A stretch of 64,000 nt of DNA from positions 10,416,001 to 10,480,000 of the forward strand of contig NC_068974.1 of the NCBI RefSeq assembly GCF_016808095.1, written 5' to 3'. The translations under genes were made by a program, and so were the position numbers. The notes beneath the pieces are model-generated. The model saw only the letters and a list, made by a program, of their open reading frames with translations, had not been told where the DNA came from and did not search any database. The stretch is from Vigna angularis (taxonomy: Eukaryota > Streptophyta > Magnoliopsida > Fabales > Fabaceae). Positions 45,471 to 56,150 of this stretch are shown here, piece by piece. The stretch's first letter is position 1. Every line of letters begins with the position of its first letter.

Positions 45471-47553
45471 CAAGCTTGTGGCCCTTTTAACACCTCATCC
45501 ACTTCCTAAGATGCTACCCCCTTGGAGCAAGGAATCTGAGGTAAAACAGCTACACCAATTCGTCATAGCACCCAAAACAAACACCAAACAGTCAACAAAA
45601 ACCAGCTGCTTCACCAGAAATGAATTTTCACAGAACAGATTTTGGGCACAAATTAGAAGCCAAACAAGTTGAATTCAATTGAATTTAAGCTTGGAATAAC
45701 AGAAGGGACACAAAAGGAACCTAGGAGAGGCACTAGAACGGATTAAACAAGCTAGAAAAGACTCAAAACAGTGATGAAATTGTGTGCTTCGAAACTGTTT
45801 AATAAAATTCAAAACTATTTGACAAAATGCCACAAAGAACAACAGATTTTGTGTTTTCTGGTTTTTGACCTTTCAAATATGGATTGCAGGGTTTAAATTG
45901 CTTTTTATGATTTTTATACACTTGGATAAGCATATAAATGTAATTGGAAACTTAAACCCAACTTTTGCCAATCCAATTTGCAAATCTAAATTTAATGAAG
46001 TGTTAAGAGCAAACAAATGCTAACTGCACCAGAAAAATTGTGGTTGGAAATTGGAACATCAGTGGCCAAAATGAATTGCAATGTATGTGAGGTTCAAATG
46101 ACTTGTCAAACAAGTTTATATCATCAAATTGGATGTTTGCAAACACTTAAAGAACAAAGGAATACACTACAACAGAATTTCACTAGTCCACTTCCAAATT
46201 CAAGCAAATTTGATGTTTTGGATGGTGATTTTGCACATAGGCTCAAAATTGACCAAATGAACAGTGCACACAAGTTTGGAATGGTGAAATAAACTTGCTC
46301 AAATGTGAACAAAGCATTGAAACATCCAGATTCATCAAATGACAGTAGTAGTTGCCAAAAGTGCAGAAATATTTCACCAAAATTGCACCAGAAAAAGCTT
46401 CTAAATTGGTGGTTTTAAACCCAAAATTGGTACGAGGTGATTCAACAACTGTATTGAGTGATCAAACAAATTTGGATATTGATTTTACAGATGTGCTAAC
46501 TGTTACATCACTCAAAAACATATCACAATCCAAATAACTAGTTCACTTCCATTTAAATTACAATTTTGATGGTTGAAAAGGCAAATTTGCATATAGGCTG
46601 TAATTGACCAAATGAACAGTACACACTAATTTCAAATGGTAAAATAAACTGATTCAAATGGTTACAATGCACAAAAACAGCCAGAATCAACAATTCACAC
46701 CAGCTGTAGCCAAAAGTGAAACACAAAAGCACCAAATCACTAGATTTAAGAAATTTATGGAAACAAGGCTGGACAACACACACAATGACTCAAGGAAGTC
46801 TTAATGCACTAGATCTAGCTGCAGAATAAGAGCTAGCTGATTTTTAAAGCCTAAGAACAAACCAAACAGTAAGCACGGTGCATACACTTTGATGAAACAA
46901 TGACAATTTTTTTTTCTTTTCGAAACCAGATTTTGGAATCAACTCAACTATACTTTTTGGAATTCAATTGTTAATACAGATTGCCAAAACTTGAAACATG
47001 TATAAAATCATCAAATACACTTGCCTCAAGCTTTAGAATCAATAAATCTGGACAGAAACAAATTATAGCATATGAAAACCGAAAATGCAATTTTCTGCAG
47101 ATTTAAATTGGAAAAATCAGTGTTCAATGGGGTAAGCTCAAATGATCAAAGCTAGACATGGTGCCATTGCTTTTCATGATCAACATATAGCTAGAAACAC
47201 ACTGGACTCAAACAAAACAGAACGAAATCACATCTAAACAGAATTAAACATTTGACAGAATGAAAAACTACACTAAAATTACACATGACCGAGACATAAC
47301 TGGAACTGATTAATAAAAGCTGGATTGAATTGAAAACAAATGAAAAGCACCAATTAAAATGATAAAGAAACATTAAGGAATAGTGAATGGAAACAAACAT
47401 CCAATCAAACATAAAATCAAATCACAGAATATCAGAAAAAAAAATAAAACAGTTGGTGACAGAGAACAACACAACACAGACAAACTGGAAATGAATGAAA
47501 GGGAAACTTAGCTCTTGAAATCACGCGCGGACGACCTGGCTCTTGATGCCAAA
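45471..47553 (-). other. Leader region of element B
   Basis: Non-coding in all frames apart from short chance frames. Loose internal repetition is visible: CAAATGAACAGT.CACAC and CCAAAAGTG recur near 46250 and 46610, and near 46350 and 46700. Confidence 0.6.
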
Positions 47554-48339
47554 TGATAGAAGCATTCCCAGTCTTCAAAACTGGACAGCTCCTTGAAGTA
47601 GAACGTGGCAGCGGAGTGAAGAAGTGCTTGGTGAAGGCAGTGCACGATAGATGTTTGTGAAAATGTCTAGTGCGGTTTTTGGAGTGTGTATGCAAAGGTT
47701 CAAGCTTAGGAGGCCTTCCAAGAGGGAAGGAAGCTAGAGGATGAGTGTGCTAAAGTGGCACAATGCAAAGAACTTGAAGAAGTAGTGGCTGGAAACAATC
47801 CAACAGCATTTCACTATATCAATTCAAGTTGAGTTTACAAATGATGAAGCTTTCTTTTATAGGAGAAGATGAGCTTGGAAGTGTGCAAGGAAAGCTACAT
47901 ATTTACAATATGCTCAAGCTAAATCACATGTGCAAAGCTACTGGCTATGTGTTCCACCTATTCATCATTGAAAATGTGCTCAAAATGGAAGAAGCTTTAT
48001 ATTGGCTTATGTTCCACGTGAAACTTATGTTGATTGTGCTTCAAAGTAAAGAAGAAACACGGTTGAATGTGTTGCACATGGAAAATGTGGGAAACAAGCT
48101 TCATGGTTGGCTACAACACATATTCCTACTTGCTTCCTTTGTTTCCTCTTTGCTTGGCAACTCTCCTAGGAACTTTCCAACTTTTATTGTCCTACAAACA
48201 ATGTAAATGAAATTAGTTAAAGAGAACATGCTAAGACTTAGAAAGAAAAGATTAAGTCCTTTATTCAAGTTCCCTTTCTTGGTCTTAGAGTGAAGTTGAT
48301 ACTTCTTTGGATGGGAAGTCCCTAAACGGGTTGTCATCA
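47554..48339 (-). mobile_element. 5' LTR of element B
   Basis: The 786-base partner of 40531-41316, differing at scattered sites. AGACC follows at 48340-48344. The primer-site-like sequence lies at 47535-47553 on the minus strand. Confidence 0.93.
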
Positions 48340-48344
48340 AGACC

Positions 48345-48790
48345 TTAGGAGTGGTTATCACCAAATTCGAATCAAAGAGGATGATGAGTGGAAAACTACT
48401 TTTAAGACTATGTTTGGACTATATGAGTGCCTAGTAATGCCTTTTGGCCTTACTAATGCGCCAAGCACATTCATGCAACTTATGAGCCATGTCTTAAGGG
48501 ATTGCATTGGGAAGTTTGTAGTTGTTTATTTTGATGACATTCTGGTGTATAGTCAAAATTTGCAAAATCATGAACAACATTCGAAAGTTGTCTTGACAAT
48601 TCTTTGAACCAATCAATTGTTTGCAAATATTGACAAATGCACCTTCGGTGTTGATAGTGTCATCTTTCTAGGTTTTGTAGTCAATAAAAATGGGTCCGTG
48701 TTGACCCTCAGAAAATAAAGGTCATCCAAGATTGGCCACCCCCACAGAATGTAGGAGAAGTAAGGAGCTTCCATGGGTTGGCAAGCTTTT
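48345..48790 (+). pseudogene. Reverse transcriptase of element A, C-terminal part
   Basis: The frame resumes after B with [18 protein letters not shown] and [16 protein letters not shown], and the catalytic YFDDILVY is intact near 48525. A TGA at 48605 and a frame change near 48700 follow. Sequence stops at RSFHGLASF near 48790, and the rest of the connection domain and all of RNase H are deleted. Confidence 0.9.
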
Positions 48791-49930
48791 AAAGAAGGCA
48801 AAATATGTATACCTCAAGGATCACATAGAAAGCTCCTTGTCAAAGAAATACATGAGGGAGGATTAATGGGTCATTTTGGGGTAGAAAAGACTCTTGGCAT
48901 GTTAAAAGAAAAATTCTTCTGGCCTCACATGAGGAAAGACGTCCAAAGGCATTGTTTCAAATGCATTACATGTTTAGAGTCAAAATCTAAAGCAATGCCT
49001 CATGGACTCTATACCCTTTTGCATGTTGCTTTAACTCCTTGGGAAGAAATTAGTATGGATTTTGTCTTAGGACTCCCAAAACTTCAAGGGGTTTTGATTC
49101 TATCTTTGTGGTAGTAGATTGTTTTAGTAAAATGGCTCATTTCATACCCTGCCACAAAGTAGATGATGCAAGCAACATTACTAAGCTCTTCTTTAGAGAT
49201 GTGGTAAAACTTCATGGATTACCTCGTATTATCATTTCTGATAGAGATACAAAATTCCTTAGTCACTTTTGGAAGACCATATGGTCTAGATTAGGGACTA
49301 AGCTTTCTTTTTCTACTACTTGTCATCCACAAACAGATGGACAGACAGAAGTAGTCAATAGATCTCTATCAACTTTATTGAGAGTAATTCTAAAAGGAAA
49401 CCACAAATCTTGGGACAAATATCTTCCTCATGTAGAGTTTGCCTATAACAAAGTAGTTCATGGAACTACTAAAATTTCCCCTTTTGAGGTTGTATATGGA
49501 TTCAATCCTTTGACACCTACAGATTTAGAACCTCTTCCTAAGTCATTTGACTTTGTTCATCAGGAAGGAGTATCTAAATCTAAATTTATAAAGGACTTAC
49601 ATCAAAGGGTTAGAAACCAAATACAACACCAAAATGAGAAATATGCCAAGACTCATAACAAAGGAAGGAAAGAGATAATCTTCAATGAGGGAGATTTAGT
49701 TTGGCTTCATCTTAGAAAATAAAGATTTCCAAATTTAAGAAAATCCAAACTCAATCCCCGAGGAGATGGTCCATTTAAAGTTATTAGGAGGATCAATAAT
49801 AATGCGTATCAACTTGACCTTCCTCTAGAATATGGAATTCATCCCACTTTCAATGTATCTGACCTTATTCCTTTTTCAGGGATTGAAAATGACAATGAAG
49901 ATCCTTTAGATTTGATCAAGAGGGAGGAGA
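48791..49930 (+). pseudogene. Integrase of element A
   Basis: Sequence starts in the linker before the zinc-binding domain (GHFGVEKT, FFWPHMRKDV, CFKCITC, an HHCC-type finger). The catalytic core follows with all three acidic residues in view ([28 protein letters not shown]). The C-terminal part has [11 protein letters not shown] and [12 protein letters not shown]; no chromodomain was recognised. A frameshift lies at about 49110 and a TAA at 49720. The polypurine tract comes right after the coding end, overlapping its last codons. Confidence 0.9.
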
Positions 49931-50590
49931 TGATACGCGAGAGCCAAGCACAATGATACATCAAGGCCCCATCACACGAGGTATGGTCAAAAAGCATCAA
50001 AAAGATGTTAATGATTTTCCTTTAGAAGGTCAAGTGCTTTTTGCCATCTTTGAGTGGAAACCTGATGATCAATCAGATAATCCAAAATTTCCAAAACAAA
50101 GGGAAGGATAGAAAGTCAAAGAAAGAAGGAATGCACCGTAGCCTAGCGTAGCTTTTCTTTCAACACGTGTATTTTGTGCACATCTAGAAGGTTAGATTTC
50201 AGCATGGGTGCTTCCACATGGATTGAGATCCGTGTCCATTGGCATCATCCAACACCGTAGAGATTAGCATACGCAGGGGAAAACACTCTATAAATTCCCT
50301 CCTCTTCATTCATGTACGAAACTTTTGATGAATTGAGAGAATAAATTTGCTGATGAAATTTCCAGCGTCTTTTCCCACCGAAAGTCACCCCTATGCTTCC
50401 TCAAAAATCTCCTCTAGCTTCCTTCCATTGATGAAGGTCATCTGAGCTAGATCCACTTCCCAAAAGCACCTCATCCAAACTCTTCTTCCAAATATTCATC
50501 CGCTGCCACTGCACATCATAGTTCGTTTTCAATTTTCTTCTGTTGCCACTGCCTTTCTTCTATGGAATAGCACCAAGGATGGAGCTGTCA
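49931..50590 (+). mobile_element. 3' LTR of element A
   Basis: TGATACGCGAGAGCC..GGAGCTGTCA, preceded by the polypurine tract and followed by CGGTG. Near its end it lacks a short segment (CTTGAAGCTCACGAATTTG) that the 5' LTR has. Confidence 0.92.
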
Positions 50591-51962
50591 CGGTGGATGA
50601 AGTTGTTGTACCAGATGTTGTTCTTCTTATGCCTACAGATGCATTCTTCACTGTGGAATAGGCATTTAAGTCCTTCGTCGCTTGGCCTAGACATTTGGTT
50701 GCTGATGTATCTATTCCCCCGGTAAGCACTCGTACTACATACTTCTCAATTTTAATATTTACTTTTAATTGACGTCATAACATAACCATTTTTTAATGTA
50801 ATAGCAGATAGGTCAAGAGGGAAGTCCTACACCGAAGAAGACTCACTTATCTGAGGACGACAGTCTTGGTGCGTTAGACGAGCTTGCTAAAATCATTTTC
50901 GATGCGCTGATGATTGTACACTAGGATTCTACTACATTTGGAAGAGCAGCTCAGATCCCATTGTACGTGCATCAGCAAGATGTTAGGGAGCTTGCGTTGG
51001 GGAAAGAATAAATTAATATTACACTCATTAGATGTGGATGATGTAAGTTTATGAGAACTTTTTTATATAATTCTTTTTTATCAAGTTACTTATATAAGAT
51101 TATTTCTTCATGTTAGGTATATGTTTGATGTTAGTAACAAGAAGGGATTCAACGATGTATATGGGTTCATTGACCCGTCTATGACTCATGAAAGAAATAA
51201 ATTTGAGGATATCCAAACATATATCACCATCTGCTTTGGAATGGGGAAGGAGAAATATTTTCTCCCTTATATACTTGCGTAAGTGAATTTCGTTAACTTT
51301 AAAGTTTCATTTATTAATTTTGGTATATGAAAATTAAGTTATTACCAATTTTAGGTGTCATTGGCAGCTACTTGTGATCTCCATACCGAAGAACATTGTT
51401 GTCTGATTTTGTTCATTGCACAAGTCTCCTCCCAGCCCTCTTAGACATGTAGTAGATTGGTAAGAACCTCAATGTTTCAACTTTCTTTGTTATATAAATG
51501 TATGCTAAAGAAATTTTTTTTAATAATTCCCTTGCAACACATATGATGTTATCTGGGAGATCTATTGCTACAACTAAAAAGCTTGCATGGGTTGCCCTTA
51601 AGGTTTGGTATTTTAGTCCATACTTTGTTACATTTGGTTCCATTCCAATAATGTTACTTAACATTTTATAATTATGATGATATATTATAGTGTAATAAGC
51701 AAACGGGGTCATATGAATGTGGTTACTACGTCATATTTTGGATGATGACCATTATTCGTGCACATTACGCCAGTGGGTGGCAAACGATAATATTAAGGTT
51801 TGAATTTTATTTTCTCTATAGTTTAGATTTCATATACACTAATTGAAATCATTGTGTTTTATGCAGAGATTCAATAAGACTGCTGCAATTCCAGAGAAGT
51901 CACTTCAACTCGTGAGGAAAGCATTGACTAAATATGTAATTCAATTATATAATAATATGTAG
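50591..51962 (+). pseudogene. CACTA second gene: Ulp1-like cysteine protease part
   Basis: The exon resumed here carries VDEVVVPD and KSFVAWPRHLV, the motif that precedes the protease. Further exons give GFIDPSMTHERNKFED, HWQLLVI (with the expected catalytic histidine) and SYECGYYVMFW-like sequence with the catalytic cysteine in ECGYY (about 51715), followed by a C-terminal exon ending at 51962. C48/Ulp1 proteases cleave SUMO-type conjugates, and plant CACTA and Mutator elements often carry such domains with unknown benefit to the element. A TAG at 50660 and frameshifts disable this copy. Confidence 0.78.
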
Positions 51963-52263
51963 TAGATATTAGGATATAGTAAGTTCTAAGTTTATGTTTC
52001 TAAGTTGTTTTATGCTTTTGTACATTATTACTAGTTTAACTTTGTACATTGCATTGATTTATGCTTTAAAGTTGATTTATGATTACATTGGATTGATTTA
52101 TGCTTCGAAGAAGTTGATTTATGATTACAATGAATGTATTTATGTTGTAATATAATTTTCATTCAAAACATACCCTTTTGGATTATTCTGGACTATTATG
52201 GCTGTAAAATTATATGGAGGTTTGTTTTTGTAGTTGGGAATGTAGCAGAAATAGACTTGATTT

Positions 52264-52703
52264 AAAAAAAAATAGGGGAATATGCCTCGGTTGAGACCAT
52301 AACCGAGAAAAAAAATACCCTATGGCATTGTTAAGGTCACAACCGAAGCAGAAAATCTGGTGGATGTAAAACAAAAGAAAAAGGCCTCTAATGCCTCGGT
52401 TAATGTCCCAACCGAGGCAGTAGAGAGGGACATACTACCTCGGTTAATGTCCCAACTGAGGCAGTAAAGAGGGACACACTGCCTCGGTTCAGGGGGAACC
52501 GAGGCATAAAGTCCCACAAAAAACAAATTAAAAAATCTACTACTTTGGTTAGCTTTAAAGCGAGGCAAAATCATACCCTTTTATGCCTCGGCTTTGAACC
52601 GAGGCAAAAAGTTACTTTTTGCCTCGCTTGGATATGCCTCGGTTCGGGAACCGCTGCCTATTGACAAAAATAACCGTTGTCATTTCCCCTGACTGCACTA
52701 GTG
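52264..52703. mobile_element. CACTA 3' end: palindromic CCTCGGTT repeats and terminus
   Basis: About six imperfect palindromes of the form CCTCGGTT..AACCGAGG lie between 52285 and 52680, then ACCGCTGCCTATTGACAAAA and the terminus ending CTGCACTAGTG at 52703. These are presumed binding sites for the element's own DNA-binding protein. The matching region of the 964-bp element (5070-5236) has the same words in the same order. Confidence 0.88.
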
Positions 52704-53700
52704 AATAAAGTCCTATATAAAGAGACCTAGGGGAGGCAGAAAACACAATTCATTCATTCTCTCATACTCCTCCACTAGAAGCAACCATCCACCACTCCTC
52801 TGAGTTTTATTTAATCATGTGTTTCACTCCATTCATGGAGGGGTAAGCTCCTAGGGCTATTCCACTGTAATTTCATTATGGATTCTAAGGTTAAGTTGAA
52901 TTAATGCAATTGTTTCTTTTGATTATTGATTTGATTTATTCTCTTTCAATGTCTTTCATCTCTCAATCATATCAAAAGCAATGGTTTTTGCATCATAAGG
53001 TGTTTGAATCTACATGCATATTCATCATATGAGTTCAAGGGTTTCTAGGTTTGTTTGAGAATTTACTTTGATTAAATTTAGGAACTTTCATATGATTAAA
53101 CTAGTTTTTGCTATGAATTGAGAATGTACTTGGATTGATGGTAACAATTTCAACTATAATTAATTGAGAATTTACTTTGATTAATTAGCTTTTAATTTGG
53201 TTAGGAGTTTTAAGAATAGACATGGTTAAACACAATAGAATTTGATTGAGAATGTACTTTGGTTGAATTTATTGTGAATAATCTAGAAAGGTCTTGCATT
53301 TGATTGAGAATCTACTTTGGTTAACTGCATGATCGCCCTCAAATTAATTAAGAATGTACTTTAATTAATTTGAAACTTAAATAATAATCAATTGAACAAT
53401 GATATGTGGATAACCAATGATGAATCTATCTTGGAGAAGCAATGGAATTAACCTATTTTCATCATAATTGTTTTTAAGTTTCTTATTTATTCTTTAATTA
53501 TTCTCCAAACATCACTTTTATTCTTGAACATCGCATTGCATTCATAAGATTCAAATATTGAAAGGCAATTCCGTATTCATTGGGAACGACTCAGAGTTAC
53601 TTTAACCTTATCTACTTTCTTGAATACTACTTGGAAATACTAAAGTTGCCTTGAAAAGTAGTATTAATTTGATAGCTTCAACGACAGCGTATCATAGACC
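52704..53700 (+). mobile_element. LTR-like fragment (Ty3 type) downstream of the CACTA end
   Basis: A TATA box (CTATATAAAG, 52713) is followed by a leader. The phrase GATTGAGAATGTACTTTGGTTGAA and variants recur at least five times between 53060 and 53370. Then comes GGGAACGACTCAGAGTTAC, a sequence type common near the U5 end of legume Ty3 LTRs. The upstream U3 portion would lie before the CACTA insertion point and is not identifiable, so the limits are approximate. Confidence 0.5.
52713..52722 (+). promoter_or_regulatory. TATA box of the LTR-like fragment
   Basis: CTATATAAAG lies ten bases from the CACTA terminus and is followed by a plausible transcript leader (AACACAATTCATTCATTCTC). Confidence 0.45.
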
Positions 53701-53879
53701 AATATATGTGTTGTATTTATCGATTAAAAATTTTATTGGTAAATTGAATTTACTGAAGGATATTTGTTATTTATTGATCGATGGACATGTTTATTAGTAA
53801 GGTATTAGTGATTTAATATACCGAAAGATGTATTCATCGGAAAGTTCTTCGTCTCCCCCTTCCTCTCCCAAAAAAAAAT

Positions 53880-54093
53880 TAACTTAGAATGCGAAGCACC
53901 AATACAAGGACAACAAGAAGGAGAAGGAGAAGAAGAAGAAGAAGAAGAAAAAGAAGAAGAAGAACAAGAAAAAGAAGAAGAAGATGATGATGATGATGAA
54001 GAAGACGATGATGAAGAAGAAGAACAAGAAAATGACGATGATGAGTATGATGATGAAGAAGAAGATGATGAAGATGCTGACGACGATGATTGA
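53880..54093 (+). repeat. GAA/GAT low-complexity tract encoding a poly-acidic tail
   Basis: Imperfect GAA, GAC and GAT codons run for about 170 bases and in the plus frame give almost only E and D, ending in a TGA at 54091-54093. The minus strand reads as a serine-rich shadow frame. It may be the acidic end of a transposon protein, but the N-terminal part was not recognised. AT-rich sequence just before it (53700-53860) holds degenerate ATCGATGGA/TCATCGG words like subterminal repeats. Confidence 0.55.
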
Positions 54094-54269
54094 ATGTTGG
54101 ACATTATTGTAGAAAATTTAACTAGCATTTCAAAAACACTCTAATTGAGTTATGCAAAATACCAGCTTAAAAGTTGTATACAATTATTTTACATTCACGT
54201 TAACTTGTACTGATCCTTCCTTAGACTTTTTTATTGCTTCACTTTATTTTTAACCATTTCAATGCAGTC

Positions 54270-55164
54270 ATGACAAGAGAAGGTTCAGAACGTCGTGATA
54301 AAGGAAAGGAGGTAGCAAGGCCTAAAAAGAGGCAACGACAGACACCAAAGTATGTACTTAGGGTGCCTGCTACACTACCTATCACTGTTTACCTCAGTTC
54401 ATCATCCGTGGGGCCTTCTCCTACCCCTGTCGTACACCCTCCTCCTACCCCTATAGTACACCCTCCTCCTACCCCTGTAGTACACCCTCTTCCTACCCCA
54501 GCAGCAAACATTCTTCCTCCTCCTGTGATTGTTACTCTCACTCCTCCCCCTGTGATTATTACCCCTATTGCTCCCCCTGACCCTACTTCTATACCTTCCT
54601 CATCTTTTATACCTTCTTCTGAGACTGCCACACCATCTGCTGATCTAGATTTAGCAGGTGATGGTGTTGACCCGCCCCTCCATGGTCGACCATGGATTGA
54701 GCCATATGGTAAAGGGTAAGACTTTAATCCATTTTTTAACCATTTTGATGTTTAAAGTTTGTCGTACTTCAAATGATTTTTATTTCTTTATATGCAGGTT
54801 TATTCCATCCATGGTTGCTTCCCAGGCCATCACACGATGAATTAAGCAACAATATTTGAATTCATGGCCTACTTGGGGAGCAATACCTATAGACGACAGA
54901 AAGCCATTCTGGTAGCGTTTTATGGTGAACAACCAATTAAACTAATTGTCATTCTTATTTTAGTATGTTTATTAATCAATGTTTGTTTTGGTGAAGTGGA
55001 AACCTCAACATGAAACTCAAATACAAAGAAATTTCCACATGAAAGCATCTCATCAGCTGTCAAAGATGTTTAGGGATGCCCGCAATGCAGGGGAGGGCCC
55101 TTACTGGTTGGGCGAGCACATTTGGAACTCTTTACATGCTCATTGGAATTCAGCAGAGTTTTTC
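54270..55164 (+). pseudogene. Transposase_24 (Ptta/En/Spm-like) gene fragment, second family
   Basis: Exon 1 (54270-54715) starts MTREGSERRDKGKE, contains a proline-rich repeat (VVHPPPTP-type unit, about four copies) and ends RPWIEPYGKG. A GT..AG intron (54716-54797) leads to GFIPSMVASQAIT and a TGA nonsense codon near 54838. A further exon from about 55000 gives WKPQHETQIQRNF, LSKMFRDARNAGEGPYWLGE and WNSLHAHWNSAEF. This is the DNA-binding protein family of CACTA elements but is not the same gene as 27827-29157. Coding similarity stops abruptly at about 55164, where Ty3 sequence begins. Confidence 0.75.
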
Positions 55165-56150
55165 TGAATTCTGAGACTGAAGAGTTTACCTGTGTGAGTT
55201 TTGAGCTTTAGAGTAATTATGAATGATTACTATTACTTTGGAAGCATGAATGATTTTGCCCAAATTCTCTATGATTGAACTACTTGCATGCAAGTTTCAT
55301 AGGATCAAGGCCATCTTTTGTTATCCAAATAAAAAGAGAACAGTTTGTTCCATCCTTTGAACCTTTAGCCTTAAGCATGTTTTGAAAACCCTGTTTCAAA
55401 TTCTTTACCTTGAGTTGAGTTGAGAATATTTGTGAGGTATTGATAAAGGTTCAAGTTTGGGGTTGTTAGAAAAATAAGCAGTGAGCACAAAGAAAAGAAA
55501 AAAAAAGAAAAATCAAAAGAAAAGAAAAATGAAAAGAAAATAAAGAGAAGTTCACTACAAGGGAAAAAGGTCGGGAAAGATCTTCTTGAAAAGAGAACCT
55601 GTGTGTAATTGTTAATTTCATAAATATCTCTCTTAACTCAAGGATTTTGCATTATGGAAAAACCATGTTTCTTCTTAGCCCAGCCAAGTTATAAGCCAAG
55701 AAAAGCCCTTGTGATGAAAACCTGTTTGTGAGTATGTTTGATTTTGGTTAAATGAAAGGCAAAGTTAATTTGTGTGACACTATGATAGCAGAGTGATTGA
55801 AAGATCTCACTATACACCTTTGAGTTGAGTGATACACTTTTGAGTGCTTGAGTGATACACTTTTTTGGTGAGGAGTATTTCTCTGAATTTCTGATTGCAT
55901 CTCTGCTTGGTTGATTGATCATTCTTAAGCATAACATTTGTTGAAAGTATATGAGTATCACATTGATTTTGATTGAATTAAGGCATCTGCACATCTTGAC
56001 TGAGATCTTTATGCTGAATTGATAAAAGTAATTTCTTGTCTTGGAAGGAAAAGTTTTTGAAAAATGTTGAGTCATTGTAGTGATTTTTCTGAAGAGCTGA
56101 GTTACATTTTGTTTTGCTTGAGGACAAGCAAAGTTCTAAGTTATGGGTTG
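55165..56150 (+). mobile_element. 3' internal region of a Ty3 element, plus orientation
   Basis: Non-coding sequence with two purine tracts of the type GGTTCAAGTTTGGGGTTG (55450) and AAGTTCTAAGTTATGGGTTG (56131-56150), the latter directly before the LTR. Bases 55165-55460 are matched in reverse by 57670-58015. A long GA-rich stretch (AAAGAAAAGAAAAAAAAAG) lies at 55490-55550. Confidence 0.7.

Larger units (their letters stand above)
40531..48339 (-). mobile_element. Nested LTR element B: gag-protease only, opposite strand, inside the RT of A
   Basis: Two 786-base LTRs and the target duplication AGACC (40526-40530, 48340-48344) give clean limits; removing element plus one duplication restores A's reverse transcriptase motif after FSKID. 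A primer site-like TTTGGCATCAAGAGCCAGG lies next to the 5' LTR on the minus strand. The interior encodes gag (43247-42150) and protease (42130-41804) and then a charged tail (41774-41529). There is no reverse transcriptase, RNase H or integrase and no room for them before the polypurine tract. It is therefore a non-autonomous element that must use enzymes of a relative such as A. Solo LTR C lies in its long leader. Confidence 0.92.
35410..50590 (+). mobile_element. Ty3-gypsy element A, 15.2 kb including nested element B
   Basis: LTRs at 35410-36085 and 49931-50590 are nearly identical in direct orientation. The target duplication is CTGTG (35405-35409) versus CGGTG (50591-50595), one mismatch. 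A primer site resembling initiator-Met tRNA (TGGTATTCAGACCCTGGTTC at 36088) and a polypurine tract (AAGAGGGAGGAGA before 49931) are present. Plus-strand coding order is gag, zinc knuckle, protease, reverse transcriptase and integrase. RNase H has been lost by a deletion near 48790, and the RT is split by element B. Confidence 0.92.
24898..52703 (+). mobile_element. Degenerate CACTA (En/Spm) element with TNP2, Transposase_24 and Ulp1 genes, split by nested LTR elements
   Basis: Three blocks, 24898-29157, 35148-35409 and 50591-52703, read as one element once the LTR retrotransposons D (29158-35147) and A (35410-50590) are set aside. Order on the plus strand: Transpos_assoc and TNP2 transposase, DUF4218/DUF4216-type tail, Transposase_24 (Ptta) gene, Ulp1-like protease, then palindromic CCTCGGTT/AACCGAGG subterminal repeats and the terminus (CACTAGTGCAGTCAGGGGAA on the minus strand, ending at 52703). 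The terminus closely resembles that of the 964-bp element at 4273. No 5' terminus was found. All coding parts are damaged. Confidence 0.85.

Noticed and set aside
53805..54128. Serine-rich minus-strand frame
   Set aside because: It is the antisense shadow of the GAA/GAT acidic tract.
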